Below are positions 35,762 to 44,932 of a stretch of 64,000 nucleotides of DNA, in pieces. The DNA is from an uncultured Pelagibacteraceae bacterium. Its GTDB lineage: Bacteria > Pseudomonadota > Alphaproteobacteria > Pelagibacterales > Pelagibacteraceae. The stretch's first letter is position 1; every line of letters begins with the position of its first letter. The notes under the pieces are model-generated. The model did no database searches, was not told the DNA's origin, and worked only from the letters and a program-made list of their open reading frames with translations. The translations under genes and the position numbers were made by a program. The stretch spans positions 1 through 64,000 of the forward strand of contig CACMIX010000001.1 of NCBI GenBank assembly GCA_902613855.1. The letters are read 5' to 3'.

Positions 35762-37432
35762 CTACCTCTTATTAATATAAAATTTATAGTTTTTAAAATT
35801 TATAATTTCTATATTATTTTGGTGACCATGATGAGAACAAATTTCATTAACATAAAAACATCCACCTTTATTTGGTTTTATCATTTTGTAACCATTACTT
35901 TGAAATACTTTATAAGTCGTATCAGATTTTATTTTAGGAAAAATATTATTTTGCTCATAATCATTACTTATTCTTAATAAATTTTTTGAACAAATAAAAA
36001 TTACACAGATAGCTAATAATAATCTAAATTCTTTTACGCAGTAATTTATTTTTGTATTTAAAAGTATTCCAAACAAAATAGCACAAAGGCTTATTATAAA
36101 AGCAGTATTGTATCTAAACATTGGAAAAATATTTAACCAAACTAACAAGCAAAATATAAGATAAATAATAATATATTTATTTCTATTAATTTGTTTTCTA
36201 AAAATTTTAAAATTAAAACCTTTTGATTTAAAGTTTGAATATAAAATTATAAATGAAGAAATAATAATAAATGGGAGTAGTTTTTTCCCGATTAATAAAC
36301 CATGATGGTTGTACCAGGTTGAAATCCAATTAAAATTTTTATTGTAATCACTATGATTTAAAATATTTTCTGTCTGATCTGGCCATCCTTTAGACCACGC
36401 TGAGGATGCATCATAAACTTTTCTAGGATTTGAATGATCTTGTGAGTTATTTGCTGACCATGATACATTTTTAAAGCAAGTTGTTTCATTAGGATATAAA
36501 ATACATCCAGTATGAATAAAATTTTTTGAACACCAGGCAAATATAATGATTAATGATATTATTAAAACTTTATAATTTTGGATTATATTATACTTAAAAT
36601 AAAACAAAGCAAAACACATTGGTAAAAGTATAATCATAAAATATTGAACTTTTTGCATAATCGCAAAAATTGAAAAAATTAAAATTTTATTAAACAAAAA
36701 TTTATTATCTATTTTAAAATCTTTGCTTTTCGCATTTAATTTTAAAATATTGTATATAATTATAAAAATTAAAGTATGCGCAGGAACATCATTCCCAAAT
36801 TCTGAAAATCTCGTAAATTTTGTTAAAAAAAATATTGCAACAAAAAAAAGAAAGTTATTTGCTAATAAATAATCTTTTTTTTTTTTAAAAATTAATTCGT
36901 CAATAACCCAAACCATAAAAACTGTAGGAACTATAAGGTTTGGTAATATTAATAAATTTTGATTTATTATTAAATTAGGTAAAATTGCTGATGTATATTG
37001 TAATATGGAAATGTGACCAAATCTAAATTGTACATTTGATATACCAAAAGAAATTTTTTCATTATTCAGTAAAGATATAAATGGAAGGTTATACCATGGA
37101 TAATCTTCTTGAAAGTTTGAATATAATACCAAAATTATTGATAAAGCACTTATTAAAAAAAAATATTTAAAAATTTTTAAATCTAATTTTTTTTTTAAAA
37201 TTAAATGTAATAGAATAGCAAACGATATAAGTAATATTATATTATTTATTATATAATTTATTGGATAAAAAAAATTAATTAAAAGTCCAAAAAAACCCAA
37301 TATAAAAAATCCAATAATTAAACTTTCAAAAAAATTATTTTTAATCTTAAGAATATTATTGAATACATGGCCATGCGTATAGCTAATGAAACAAGTAATA
37401 TATATTCCAAAAAAAATTTTTATAACAAGCAT
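35762..37432 (-). CDS. Large multi-pass membrane protein, LIC_10190/GT-C-like
   Basis: 556 residues with about eleven hydrophobic segments. The outer loop QEDYPWYNLPFISLLNNEKI near residues 127-146 and KNFIHTGCILYPNETTCF near 305-322 resemble membrane proteins of the LIC_10190 type found in surface-polysaccharide loci. Their biochemical activity is not established as far as I know; a GT-C glycosyltransferase or polymerase role is suggested by topology. It opens the three-gene minus-strand operon with the WecA-like enzyme. The 44-base gap to the divergent ligase gene must contain both promoters. Confidence 0.45.
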   Translation of the reverse strand: MLVIKIFFGIYITCFISYTHGHVFNNILKIKNNFFESLIIGFFILGFFGLLINFFYPINYIINNIILLISFAILLHLILKKKLDLKIFKYFFLISALSIILVLYSNFQEDYPWYNLPFISLLNNEKISFGISNVQFRFGHISILQYTSAILPNLIINQNLLILPNLIVPTVFMVWVIDELIFKKKKDYLLANNFLFFVAIFFLTKFTRFSEFGNDVPAHTLIFIIIYNILKLNAKSKDFKIDNKFLFNKILIFSIFAIMQKVQYFMIILLPMCFALFYFKYNIIQNYKVLIISLIIIFAWCSKNFIHTGCILYPNETTCFKNVSWSANNSQDHSNPRKVYDASSAWSKGWPDQTENILNHSDYNKNFNWISTWYNHHGLLIGKKLLPFIIISSFIILYSNFKSKGFNFKIFRKQINRNKYIIIYLIFCLLVWLNIFPMFRYNTAFIISLCAILFGILLNTKINYCVKEFRLLLAICVIFICSKNLLRISNDYEQNNIFPKIKSDTTYKVFQSNGYKMIKPNKGGCFYVNEICSHHGHQNNIEIINFKNYKFYINKR

Positions 37433-37476
37433 TTAAACTATATTTTAATTTTAAGTTATATTATAAGAATTCCTTT

Positions 37477-38790
37477 ATGCATAAAGATAAAGCTTATAAA
37501 TGGTTATCTTATATCTTTTATTTATATCCACTATTCTTAATCCTTGGATCATCTGTTAATAATTTTTTTCAAATCGTTATTTGTCTTTTTTCAATATATA
37601 TAATATTTAAGAAAGAAGTAATTATATCAAAAGATCAAAGAATTATCTTTATTTTGGTTATTCTTTTATTTTTTTATTCTTTTCTGGTTACATTTTATAA
37701 TGGTAACTATTTTTTTTTAAAAAATACTTTAATTTTTATTAAAATAGTTTCTTTCTGTATTGTGATTGATTTTTTAATTTCCAAGAAAATATTTGATTTA
37801 AAAAAATTTATTTATACCTCTTCAGTGATTTTAATTATAGTTATTTTTGATACTTTTTTTCAATTTTTTAATGGTAAAAATTTAATTGGCTTTGAAATAG
37901 AACCTAACAATTTAATAAGATTAACTAGTTTTTTTAAAGATGAGTACGTAGTTGGGGGGTTTATAGCTAGAATTTATTTACCTATATTAATTTTTTTTAC
38001 ATTTTTAATTAAAAATCAGAAAAATAAATTTTGGTTTTTTTTAATATTTTCAATTATTATTAACATTTCAATTTTTATCACAGGTGAAAGATCTTCAATT
38101 ATCATATCAATTCTTAATTTTTGTTTATTATTCATATTTGTTAAAGAATTAAGAAAACATATTATTTATAAACTTTTATTTTCCATTTTTATAGTAGCTA
38201 TTATTTTGACAGTTTCTAATCCTCTTAAAGACAGATATATTAAAGGCACTATCCAGGATACTTTAAAAATTTTTTCAAAGACAAAGAAAGACTCTATATA
38301 TAATAGTCAATATGGTGCATTATATTTAACATCATTAGAAATAGCAAAAGATAATTACCTATTTGGACAAGGACTAAGGACATATCGAATTAAATCATGC
38401 AAAGAAGATACTAAAATATATATCCAAAATAAAATTAACAAAAAAACAAATCATTCTGAATTTATTTGCTCGACTCATCCTCATAATTATATTTTAGAAC
38501 TAATATTAGATTTAGGTTTGATCGGTTTGATTATTTTTATTGCATTGATTTATTTAATTTTGAAAAGACTAATTTTTTTTAAAAAAAATCAAAATAAGTC
38601 AGAGATTGAAAAATTGTGCATAATTGCATTTGCTTTACATTTTTTATCAATTTTTTGGCCTATAAATACCCATGGAAGTATTTTTTCATCATGGAACAGT
38701 ACTTTTTACTTATTTAATTTATGTTTATTTATTTCTTTATCAGCTAATAATTCTAATAATATTTTGACAAATGTAAATTTTAAGAAATAA
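37477..38790 (+). CDS. O-antigen ligase family protein (Wzy_C/WaaL-like)
   Basis: 437 residues with about eleven membrane segments. The periplasmic loop contains YGALYLTSLEIAKDNYLFGQGL and then HPHNYILELILDLGLIGLII (about 328-347), the HN...G..G pattern that defines the family. FITGERSSIIIS near residues 198-209 supplies the conserved arginine region. It either transfers the completed glycan from undecaprenyl diphosphate to lipid A-core or polymerises units. This and the gene at 13965 form a ligase/polymerase pair. It lies between a divergent operon and fcl, with a 26-base gap. Confidence 0.85.
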   Translation: MHKDKAYKWLSYIFYLYPLFLILGSSVNNFFQIVICLFSIYIIFKKEVIISKDQRIIFILVILLFFYSFLVTFYNGNYFFLKNTLIFIKIVSFCIVIDFLISKKIFDLKKFIYTSSVILIIVIFDTFFQFFNGKNLIGFEIEPNNLIRLTSFFKDEYVVGGFIARIYLPILIFFTFLIKNQKNKFWFFLIFSIIINISIFITGERSSIIISILNFCLLFIFVKELRKHIIYKLLFSIFIVAIILTVSNPLKDRYIKGTIQDTLKIFSKTKKDSIYNSQYGALYLTSLEIAKDNYLFGQGLRTYRIKSCKEDTKIYIQNKINKKTNHSEFICSTHPHNYILELILDLGLIGLIIFIALIYLILKRLIFFKKNQNKSEIEKLCIIAFALHFLSIFWPINTHGSIFSSWNSTFYLFNLCLFISLSANNSNNILTNVNFKK

Positions 38791-38816
38791 ACTTAACAAA
38801 AAAAAATCAATTAATA

Positions 38817-39755
38817 ATGATTAATAAAAATTCTAAAATATATTTAACAGGTCATACAGGTTTAGTGGGATCCTCAATTTTAAGACTTTTAAAAAATAAC
38901 GGATTTAAAAAAATTTTGTTTGCTACAAGCAAAGAATTAGATTTGAGAGATCAAAAAAAGGTATTTAAATTTTTAAATAAATATAAGCCTGAATTTGTTA
39001 TAAATGCTGCTGCTAAAGTTGGTGGAATTCAAGCAAATAATTCACTAAAAGCAGAATTTATTTATGATAATCTTGCTATAGAAACTAATATCATTCATGG
39101 GTCATATATTAATAATATTAAAAACCTAATTTTTTTAGGTTCCAGTTGTATTTATCCCAGAAATTCATCTCAACCCATTAAAGAAAAAAATTTGTTAACA
39201 GGTTTATTAGAAAAAACTAATGAACCATACGCTATAGCAAAAATAGCAGGTATTAAAATGTGTGAAAGTTATAATTTTCAGTATAGGACAAATTTTAAAT
39301 GTTTGATGCCATGCAATACTTTTGGACCAAATGATAATTATGATTTGAATTCATCTCACTTTCTTCCAGCACTCATAAGAAAAATTCATGAAGCAAAAAT
39401 AAAAAAAAAAAAATCTGTTTTACTTTGGGGAAATGGAAAAGCTAAAAGAGAATTAATTTATGTAGATGATATAGCGGATGCATGTCTATTTTTTTTAAAA
39501 AAAAAAACAAAGGAAAGTTTAATTAATATCGGTAGTTCATTTGAAAAAACAATTTTAGACTATGCTAGGATTGTTTCAGATGTGCTTGATGTGAATGTAA
39601 AATTTGAGTTAGATACATCAAAACCAAATGGTACTTTAAGAAAAAAACTAGATAATACTATTTCTAGAAATTACGGTTGGAAGCCCTACAGGGATATAAA
39701 AAAATCAATTTTAATAACTTATGAAGATTTTCTTAAAAAAAAAACTAAAAATTGA
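38817..39755 (+). CDS. fcl: GDP-L-fucose synthase
   Basis: 312 residues of the SDR fold. YLTGHTGLVGSSIL (9-22) binds NADP, NAAAKVGGIQANN (63-75) is a hallmark of GDP-fucose synthases, GSSCIYP at 108-114 and Y138/K142 in EPYAIAK are catalytic, and MPCNTFGPNDNYD and HFLPALIRKIHEAK follow as expected. It epimerises and reduces GDP-4-keto-6-deoxymannose to GDP-L-fucose. The needed dehydratase lies next door, convergent, at 39757, one base beyond the stop. Confidence 0.93.
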   Translation: MINKNSKIYLTGHTGLVGSSILRLLKNNGFKKILFATSKELDLRDQKKVFKFLNKYKPEFVINAAAKVGGIQANNSLKAEFIYDNLAIETNIIHGSYINNIKNLIFLGSSCIYPRNSSQPIKEKNLLTGLLEKTNEPYAIAKIAGIKMCESYNFQYRTNFKCLMPCNTFGPNDNYDLNSSHFLPALIRKIHEAKIKKKKSVLLWGNGKAKRELIYVDDIADACLFFLKKKTKESLINIGSSFEKTILDYARIVSDVLDVNVKFELDTSKPNGTLRKKLDNTISRNYGWKPYRDIKKSILITYEDFLKKKTKN

Positions 39756-39756
39756 A

Positions 39757-40782
39757 TTAATTAGAGTATTTTAACTCTTCATCAACCATTATTTTAACTA
39801 ATTTTTTAAAATCTGTTTTAGGTTTCCAATTAAGTTCTTTTCTTGCTTTTGAAAAATCACCTTTTAGAAAATTAACTTCAGCTGGTCTGAAAAATTTTTT
39901 ATTAATTTTTACAAGCACTTTATTAGTATCTGTATGTATTAGTTTTTTATTTAATGAACTTTTTCCAATCCATTTCGTCTTAAAATTTAGATATCTTGCC
40001 ACTTCATTTACAAATTCTTTCACACTGTATGTCTTTCCAGTTGATATTACATAATCTTTTGGAGACTTATTTTGTAGCATTTTCCACATTGCCTCTACAT
40101 ACTCTTTTGCATATCCCCAATCTCTTTTTGCCTCAATATTACCTAATTCAATAAATTTTTGTTTTCCTTTTAAAATATTAATGAAACCTTTTATAATTTT
40201 TCTGGTCACAAATTCCTCACCTCTAAAAGGCGATTCATGATTAAATAAAATTCCTGAAACAGCAAATAAGTTATAAGAAAGTCTATAATTCGTTGTTGCA
40301 AAATGACCAAACATTTTCGATATTGCATAAGGGCTCTGGGGATTAAAAGGGGTTTTTTCATTTTGTATTTTTTCCAAAACATCTCCAAACATTTCTGATG
40401 AAGATGCTTGGTAAAATTTAGTTTTTGGGGAAATTGTTCTAATACATTCTAAAAATCTTAAAACTCCCAATGCAGTTATGTTAGCTGTGTTCAGTGGACT
40501 ATTAAATGAAGAACCAACAAAAGACTGTGCAGCGAGATTATAAACTTCATCAAAATTGTATTTTTTAAAAAGTCTTTGAATTTCAAAAATTTCCCCTAAT
40601 TCTAGCTCCTCATAGATTAACTTATCCATGATACCCAATCTATCTAGTCTCCACTGAGTATTCCTTGCAGACCTTCTGTCAGATCCAATAACTTTATAGT
40701 TTTTTTGTAACAAAAAATGCGCAAGATAGGAGCCATCTTGTCCGGACACACCTGTTATTAAGGCAATTTTTTTTTTAGCCAT
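39757..40782 (-). CDS. gmd: GDP-mannose 4,6-dehydratase, second divergent copy
   Basis: 341 residues. ALITGVSGQDGSYL (7-20) binds NADP, DRRSARNTQWRLDRLGI (35-51) replaces the canonical RRSSxxNTxRID, ASSSEMFG (126-133) and Y152/K156 in SPYAISK are catalytic, followed by LFNHESPFRGEEFVT and RDWGYAKEYVEAMW. Although of equal length, it differs widely from the copy at 22417 and belongs to the subgroup also seen in GDP-6-deoxy-talose/rhamnose loci. With fcl beside it, it may supply GDP-fucose. It is the last glycan gene before the 5S rRNA gene and diverges from it across 93 bases. Confidence 0.9.
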   Translation of the reverse strand: MAKKKIALITGVSGQDGSYLAHFLLQKNYKVIGSDRRSARNTQWRLDRLGIMDKLIYEELELGEIFEIQRLFKKYNFDEVYNLAAQSFVGSSFNSPLNTANITALGVLRFLECIRTISPKTKFYQASSSEMFGDVLEKIQNEKTPFNPQSPYAISKMFGHFATTNYRLSYNLFAVSGILFNHESPFRGEEFVTRKIIKGFINILKGKQKFIELGNIEAKRDWGYAKEYVEAMWKMLQNKSPKDYVISTGKTYSVKEFVNEVARYLNFKTKWIGKSSLNKKLIHTDTNKVLVKINKKFFRPAEVNFLKGDFSKARKELNWKPKTDFKKLVKIMVDEELKYSN

Positions 40783-40875
40783 AACTAATTGTGTATATAA
40801 AAATAAGATAATTTAATAGAGTAAATATATTCAAATATCTATTTACAAACTTACAAAAAGATATATCTATTAGTC

Positions 40876-40991
40876 GCCTGGTAATTATTGCAAAGAGGCT
40901 ACACCCGATCCCATTCCGAACTCGGTAGTTAAGTTCTTTAGCGCCGATGGTACTTTATCTTAAGATATGGAAGAGTAGGACATTGCCAGGC
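40876..40991 (+). rRNA. rrf: 5S ribosomal RNA
   Basis: The ends GCCTGG (40876-40881) and CCAGGC (40986-40991) pair as the terminal helix, and the inner ACACCCGATCCCATTCCGAA and CGCCGATGGTAC blocks are universal 5S landmarks. Length is about 116 bases, and the exact ends may differ by a base or two. No 16S, 23S or tRNA gene accompanies it, so the gene is detached from its operon and must have its own promoter in the 93 A+T-rich bases upstream; TTTACA (40842-40847) is one weak -35 candidate. It forms the right border of the glycan island. Confidence 0.97.
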
Positions 40992-40998
40992 ATTAATA

Positions 40999-41871
40999 AT
41001 GAAAAAAAAAATCATAATAGTTACAGGTGGCGCCGGTTTTATTGGAAGTAATTTAATTGAAAACTTACTTTTAAAAACTAAAAATGATATAATAAGTTTA
41101 GATAATTATTCATCTGGTTCAACTACTAACCATATCAAAAGTAAAAGAGTAAAGTATATAAAAAACAATACAAAAAATTTTTATAAAATATTCTCTAAAA
41201 TAAAAAATAGAATAAGGGTAGTTTTTCATTTTGGTGAATTCTCTAGAATTGCCCAAAGTTTTAAAAATAAAAATAATGTTTTTGATAGTAATATTATAGG
41301 CTCTTACCATGTAATAAAGTTTTGTTTAGATAATAAAATAAAAATTATTTATTCAGCAACCTCAGCTTCTTTTGGCAATAAAATGTCAGATCAACATCTG
41401 TCACCCTACGTTTTTACAAAAACAAAAAACTTACATATGATTTTGAATTTTCACAATTGGTTTGGTTTAAAATATGAGATTATTTACTTTTACAATGTCT
41501 ATGGTCCTAGAGAAATCAAAAATCATAAAATGGCAGCAGTAATTGGAATATTTAGATATTGTAAAGAAAACAAGTTACCATTGCCAGTAGTAAGGCCTGG
41601 TACTCAAAAAAGAAATTTTACCCATGTAAAAGATTCTGTAGATGCTTGTATATATGCAATGAAATCTAACAAAAATTCACAGTATTCAATCAGTTTTGAT
41701 AAGTCATATAGTATTTTACAAATAGCTAAATTCTTTAAACATAAATATAAATTAGTACCTTTTAGAAGGGGAGAGAGGTTTAAATCATCAATAATTAGCA
41801 AACTACATGGAAAAAAAATAATTAATTTAAAGGCTAGTATAGATTTAAAAAATTATATAAAAACCATATAA
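40999..41871 (+). CDS. NAD-dependent sugar-nucleotide epimerase (UDP-glucose 4-epimerase-like SDR)
   Basis: 290 residues. [17 protein letters not shown] (8-24) is a textbook NAD loop, [11 protein letters not shown] follows as in UDP-glucose 4-epimerases, SATSASFG near 119-126 and YVFTK near 137-141 give the catalytic serine, tyrosine and lysine, and [18 protein letters not shown] continues the family pattern. It begins only 7 bases after the 5S rRNA gene with no terminator between, so 5S transcription may run into it. It is a glycan-type gene beyond the 5S border. Exact substrate unknown. Confidence 0.85.
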   Translation: MKKKIIIVTGGAGFIGSNLIENLLLKTKNDIISLDNYSSGSTTNHIKSKRVKYIKNNTKNFYKIFSKIKNRIRVVFHFGEFSRIAQSFKNKNNVFDSNIIGSYHVIKFCLDNKIKIIYSATSASFGNKMSDQHLSPYVFTKTKNLHMILNFHNWFGLKYEIIYFYNVYGPREIKNHKMAAVIGIFRYCKENKLPLPVVRPGTQKRNFTHVKDSVDACIYAMKSNKNSQYSISFDKSYSILQIAKFFKHKYKLVPFRRGERFKSSIISKLHGKKIINLKASIDLKNYIKTI

Positions 41872-41879
41872 AAAATATA

Positions 41880-42005
41880 ATGAAGATTAAAAGCTCACTT
41901 AAGTCAATAAAAAAAAGAGACCTTAATTCTAAATTAGTAAGAAGAAGAGGAAGGGTCTATGTTATAAATAAAACAAATCCAAAATTTAAAGCAAGACAAA
42001 AATAA
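41880..42005 (+). CDS. rpmJ: Ribosomal protein L36 (bL36), cysteine-free
   Basis: A 41-residue protein: [14 protein letters not shown], a run [16 protein letters not shown], and the ending KFKARQK. The length and the RRRGRVYVI block identify the alphaproteobacterial 41-residue form of bL36. The zinc-binding cysteines and histidine of the 37-38-residue form are absent. L36 binds 23S rRNA in the large subunit. It is 8 bases downstream of the epimerase and 5 upstream of the oxidase subunit, which may put all in one transcript from the 5S region. Confidence 0.95.
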   Translation: MKIKSSLKSIKKRDLNSKLVRRRGRVYVINKTNPKFKARQK

Positions 42006-42010
42006 TTTTT

Positions 42011-42121
42011 ATGGATAATGAAAACCATAAAAGGACTTGGAATAATTTTACAAAATTAGTATTGTGGGGAACCGTCGCAGTTATTGGCGTTTTAGTTTTA
42101 ATGGCAATATTCTTACTGTAA
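42011..42121 (+). CDS. aa3-type cytochrome c oxidase subunit IV peptide
   Basis: A 36-residue peptide: a charged N-terminus MDNENHKRTWNNFTK followed by one membrane helix (LVLWGTVAVIGVLVLMAIFLL). Alphaproteobacteria encode such tiny subunits (COX4_pro_2 family) with a KxW..F.K motif before a single helix; they sit at the edge of the aa3 oxidase. Here it lies between rpmJ and the transhydrogenase genes rather than with the catalytic oxidase subunits. ATG at 42011, six bases after the rpmJ stop. The assignment rests on length, topology and the short motif. Confidence 0.7.
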   Translation: MDNENHKRTWNNFTKLVLWGTVAVIGVLVLMAIFLL

Positions 42122-42130
42122 TATAAATGT

Positions 42131-43219
42131 ATGAAAATTGCTTCTATATTAGAAAATCAAAAAATTGAAAAAAGAATTGCAATTACTCCTGAGATTGCGA
42201 AAAAATATATATCACTTGGTCTTGAAGTTTCTTTATCTAAAAATTATGGAAGTCATCTTGGTATTAAAGATGAAGAATATAAAGAATTAGGGGTATCAAT
42301 TTTAAATGATGAAAAAGAACTTATAACTAATGCAAACATTATTGCTCAATTAGGATTGTTAGATGATGATAAAAGTTCTTTATTAAAAGAGGATCAAAAT
42401 TTAATTGGAGTCTTAGATCCGTATATTAATAAAGATAAAATAAGCAATTTAACTAAAAAAAAAATTAATGTTTTTTCACTCGAATTACTTCCAAGAATAA
42501 CAAGAGCTCAATCTATGGATATATTATCTTCACAGGCAAATCTTGCTGGTTATAAAGCGGTAGTTGAGGCATTTGCCAATTTTGAAAAAGCTATTCCAAT
42601 GATGATGACTGCAGCAGGTACGATCCCAGCTGCAAAAGTGTTGGTAGTTGGTGCAGGAGTTGCAGGATTACAAGCAATTGCCACGGCAAAACGAATGGGT
42701 GCAATTGTATTTGCAACAGATGTTAGAATGGCCTCAAAAGAACAGGTGGAAAGTTTAGGGGGAAAATTTTTGACAGTTGAAGGTGCAGAAAATTTAGAGA
42801 CAGAGGGGGGTTATGCTAAAGAAGCCTCAGATGAATTCAAAAAGAAACAAGAAGAATTATTATCGGAAACATTAAAAAAAATAGATATAGTTATTTGCAC
42901 AGCTTTAATTCCAGGGAAGAAAGCACCAGTTATTATTAAAGAAGATATGATTAATAGTATGAATTCTGGTTCTATAATTTACGATCTAGCAGCTATTCAA
43001 GGTGGAAACACAGCTCATACAAAAGTTGATGAAGTTGTAGACAAAAATGGTGTTAAAATAATAGGGGATAGTAACATTTTAAACAAACTTCCCACCTCTG
43101 CCTCAAATTTATATGCAAAAAATGTATTTAACTTTGTCTCAAATTTATATGATATAGAAAATAAAAAACTAAATATTAATTTGGATGATGAGATAATTGA
43201 GAAAACTTTAAGTAAATAA
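42131..43219 (+). CDS. pntAA: Proton-translocating NAD(P) transhydrogenase, subunit alpha part 1
   Basis: 362 residues forming the NAD(H)-binding domain I. IEKRIAITPEIAKKYISLGLEV (12-33) is the alanine-dehydrogenase-like start, PRITRAQSMDILSSQANLAGY (121-141) and VVGAGVAGLQAIATAKRMGA (172-191) are diagnostic, and IDIVICTALIPGKKAP follows. The complex uses the proton gradient to reduce NADP+ with NADH. As in other alphaproteobacteria, the alpha chain is split; the membrane part is the next gene, starting at the last base of this one (TAATG). Confidence 0.95.
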   Translation: MKIASILENQKIEKRIAITPEIAKKYISLGLEVSLSKNYGSHLGIKDEEYKELGVSILNDEKELITNANIIAQLGLLDDDKSSLLKEDQNLIGVLDPYINKDKISNLTKKKINVFSLELLPRITRAQSMDILSSQANLAGYKAVVEAFANFEKAIPMMMTAAGTIPAAKVLVVGAGVAGLQAIATAKRMGAIVFATDVRMASKEQVESLGGKFLTVEGAENLETEGGYAKEASDEFKKKQEELLSETLKKIDIVICTALIPGKKAPVIIKEDMINSMNSGSIIYDLAAIQGGNTAHTKVDEVVDKNGVKIIGDSNILNKLPTSASNLYAKNVFNFVSNLYDIENKKLNINLDDEIIEKTLSK

Positions 43220-43527
43220 TGGAAATCGATCCTTTTATATTCAGATTAAGTATTTTTATCCTTTCAATCTTCATTGGATATTATGTGGTTTGGAGTGTAA
43301 CTCCATCACTGCATACTCCTCTGATGTCTGTCACTAATGCAATTTCATCAGTAATAATTGTTGGGGCAATTATTGCAGGTTTGGCTGGAAATTCTGACAC
43401 TATATTTAACACATCAAGTATCTTTGGTTTTTTAGCAATATCATTAGCTTCAATTAATATTTTTGGTGGTTTTCTAGTAACGCAGAGAATGCTTGCAATG
43501 TACAAAAAAAAGAAAAAGGATAAATAA
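43219..43527 (+). CDS. pntAB: NAD(P) transhydrogenase, subunit alpha part 2 (membrane)
   Basis: 102 residues with three to four membrane helices (about 9-27, 44-63 and 71-92). HTPLMSVTNAISSVIIVGAI (32-51) is the highly conserved segment of transhydrogenase domain II, and LGNSD-like and FLVTQRMLAMYKKK endings are typical. It forms the proton channel together with the membrane part of PntB. It overlaps pntAA and pntB by one base at each side, which is consistent with tightly coupled translation. Confidence 0.94.
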   Translation: MEIDPFIFRLSIFILSIFIGYYVVWSVTPSLHTPLMSVTNAISSVIIVGAIIAGLAGNSDTIFNTSSIFGFLAISLASINIFGGFLVTQRMLAMYKKKKKDK

Positions 43528-44924
43528 TGTTATCAGCAAATTTATCAGCCATATTTTATTTAGTTTCAGGTGTATTATTTATTCTCGCATTAAGAGGGCT
43601 TTCATCACCAGAAACATCAAGACAAGGAAATTTCTTCGGAATTTTAGGAATGGCCATTGCGGTTACAGTTACATTTTTATCCATTGGTAATTTTTCAACG
43701 GGATTTGTAGTTGTTTTAGTCTTTCTTTTAATAGGAGGATTAATTGGTGCTTTTATTGCATATAAAATTCCAATGACAGCAATGCCTGAATTAGTTGCTG
43801 GTTTTCATAGTTTAGTTGGTCTTGCAGCTGTGTTTGTTGCAATAGCTGCCTTTTTAAATCCGGAAGCTTTTAATTTAGGCTCACCTGGCAATATTAAACT
43901 TGGTAGTTTAATTGAAATGTCAATTGGTGCAGCAGTTGGCGCAATAACTTTTTCAGGTTCAATTATTGCTTTTTTAAAACTTCAAGGAATAATGTCTGGA
44001 TCTCCTATAACCTTTAAAGGTCAGCATCCCTTAAATGCTTTGATTTTAATTTCTATAATTATAATTATTTATCTGCTCTGTTCAACTCAGTCTTCGAACT
44101 TTTTTTGGATATTGCTAGCTATATCATTTTTAATTGGTTTATTATTAATAATTCCGATTGGTGGAGCAGATATGCCAGTGGTGATTTCAATGTTAAATTC
44201 ATACTCAGGTTGGGCTGCAGCTGGTATAGGATTTACTTTGGAAAATACTGCATTAATAATTACTGGTGCTTTGGTTGGATCCTCTGGAGCAATTTTATCT
44301 TACATAATGTGCAAAGGAATGAATAGATCATTCTTTAATGTAATCCTAGGGGGATTTGGCGCAACTGAGAAATCAGCCTCGGCACAAAATAAAGAACAAA
44401 GACCAGTTAAAAGCGGAAACGCAGATGATGCGGCTTTCTTAATGAAAAATGCCTCATCTGTAATAATTGTTCCAGGTTACGGAATGGCAGTTGCACAAGC
44501 ACAACATGCCTTAAGAGAGATGGTTGATACTTTGAAAAAAAATGACATTAAAGTCTCCTATGCAATACATCCTGTTGCAGGACGAATGCCTGGACACATG
44601 AACGTATTATTAGCTGAAGCAAATGTACCATACGATGAAGTATTTGAATTAGAGGAAATTAATAATGATTTTGCAAATGCAGATGTTGCGTTTGTAATTG
44701 GTGCCAACGATGTTACGAACCCAGTTGCAAAAACAGACCCACAAAGCCCAATTTATGGAATGCCAGTTCTTGATGTTGAAAAATGTAAATCTGTATTATT
44801 TTTAAAAAGAAGTTTATCCCCCGGTTATGCTGGAATTGATAATGACCTATTTTACAAAGAAAATACTTTAATGTTGTTTGCAGATGCTAAAAAAATGACA
44901 GAAGATATTACTAAAAATCTATAG
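43527..44924 (+). CDS. pntB: NAD(P) transhydrogenase, subunit beta
   Basis: 465 residues. The first 260 contain eight to nine membrane helices; the C-terminal 180 form the NADP(H)-binding domain III with VIIVPGYGMAVAQAQHAL near residues 313-330, YAIHPVAGRMPGHMNVLLAEANVPYDEV near 350-377 and VIGANDVTNPVAKTDPQSPIYGMPVL. These are hallmark motifs. With PntAA and PntAB it completes the enzyme that supplies NADPH. It is the last gene of the pnt operon; the transaldolase-like gene follows after 8 bases. Confidence 0.96.
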   Translation: MLSANLSAIFYLVSGVLFILALRGLSSPETSRQGNFFGILGMAIAVTVTFLSIGNFSTGFVVVLVFLLIGGLIGAFIAYKIPMTAMPELVAGFHSLVGLAAVFVAIAAFLNPEAFNLGSPGNIKLGSLIEMSIGAAVGAITFSGSIIAFLKLQGIMSGSPITFKGQHPLNALILISIIIIIYLLCSTQSSNFFWILLAISFLIGLLLIIPIGGADMPVVISMLNSYSGWAAAGIGFTLENTALIITGALVGSSGAILSYIMCKGMNRSFFNVILGGFGATEKSASAQNKEQRPVKSGNADDAAFLMKNASSVIIVPGYGMAVAQAQHALREMVDTLKKNDIKVSYAIHPVAGRMPGHMNVLLAEANVPYDEVFELEEINNDFANADVAFVIGANDVTNPVAKTDPQSPIYGMPVLDVEKCKSVLFLKRSLSPGYAGIDNDLFYKENTLMLFADAKKMTEDITKNL

Positions 44925-44932
44925 GTATAAAT

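Noticed and set aside
1..40800. Insertion sequences, integrase or attachment repeats that would explain the island
   Set aside because: No transposase or integrase coding sequence and no long direct or inverted repeat was noticed; short A/T repeats are expected by composition.
43493..44326. ORFs of 65 and 73 codons in other frames of pntB
   Set aside because: They lie wholly or mainly within pntB, whose frame has all family motifs; they are chance open frames.
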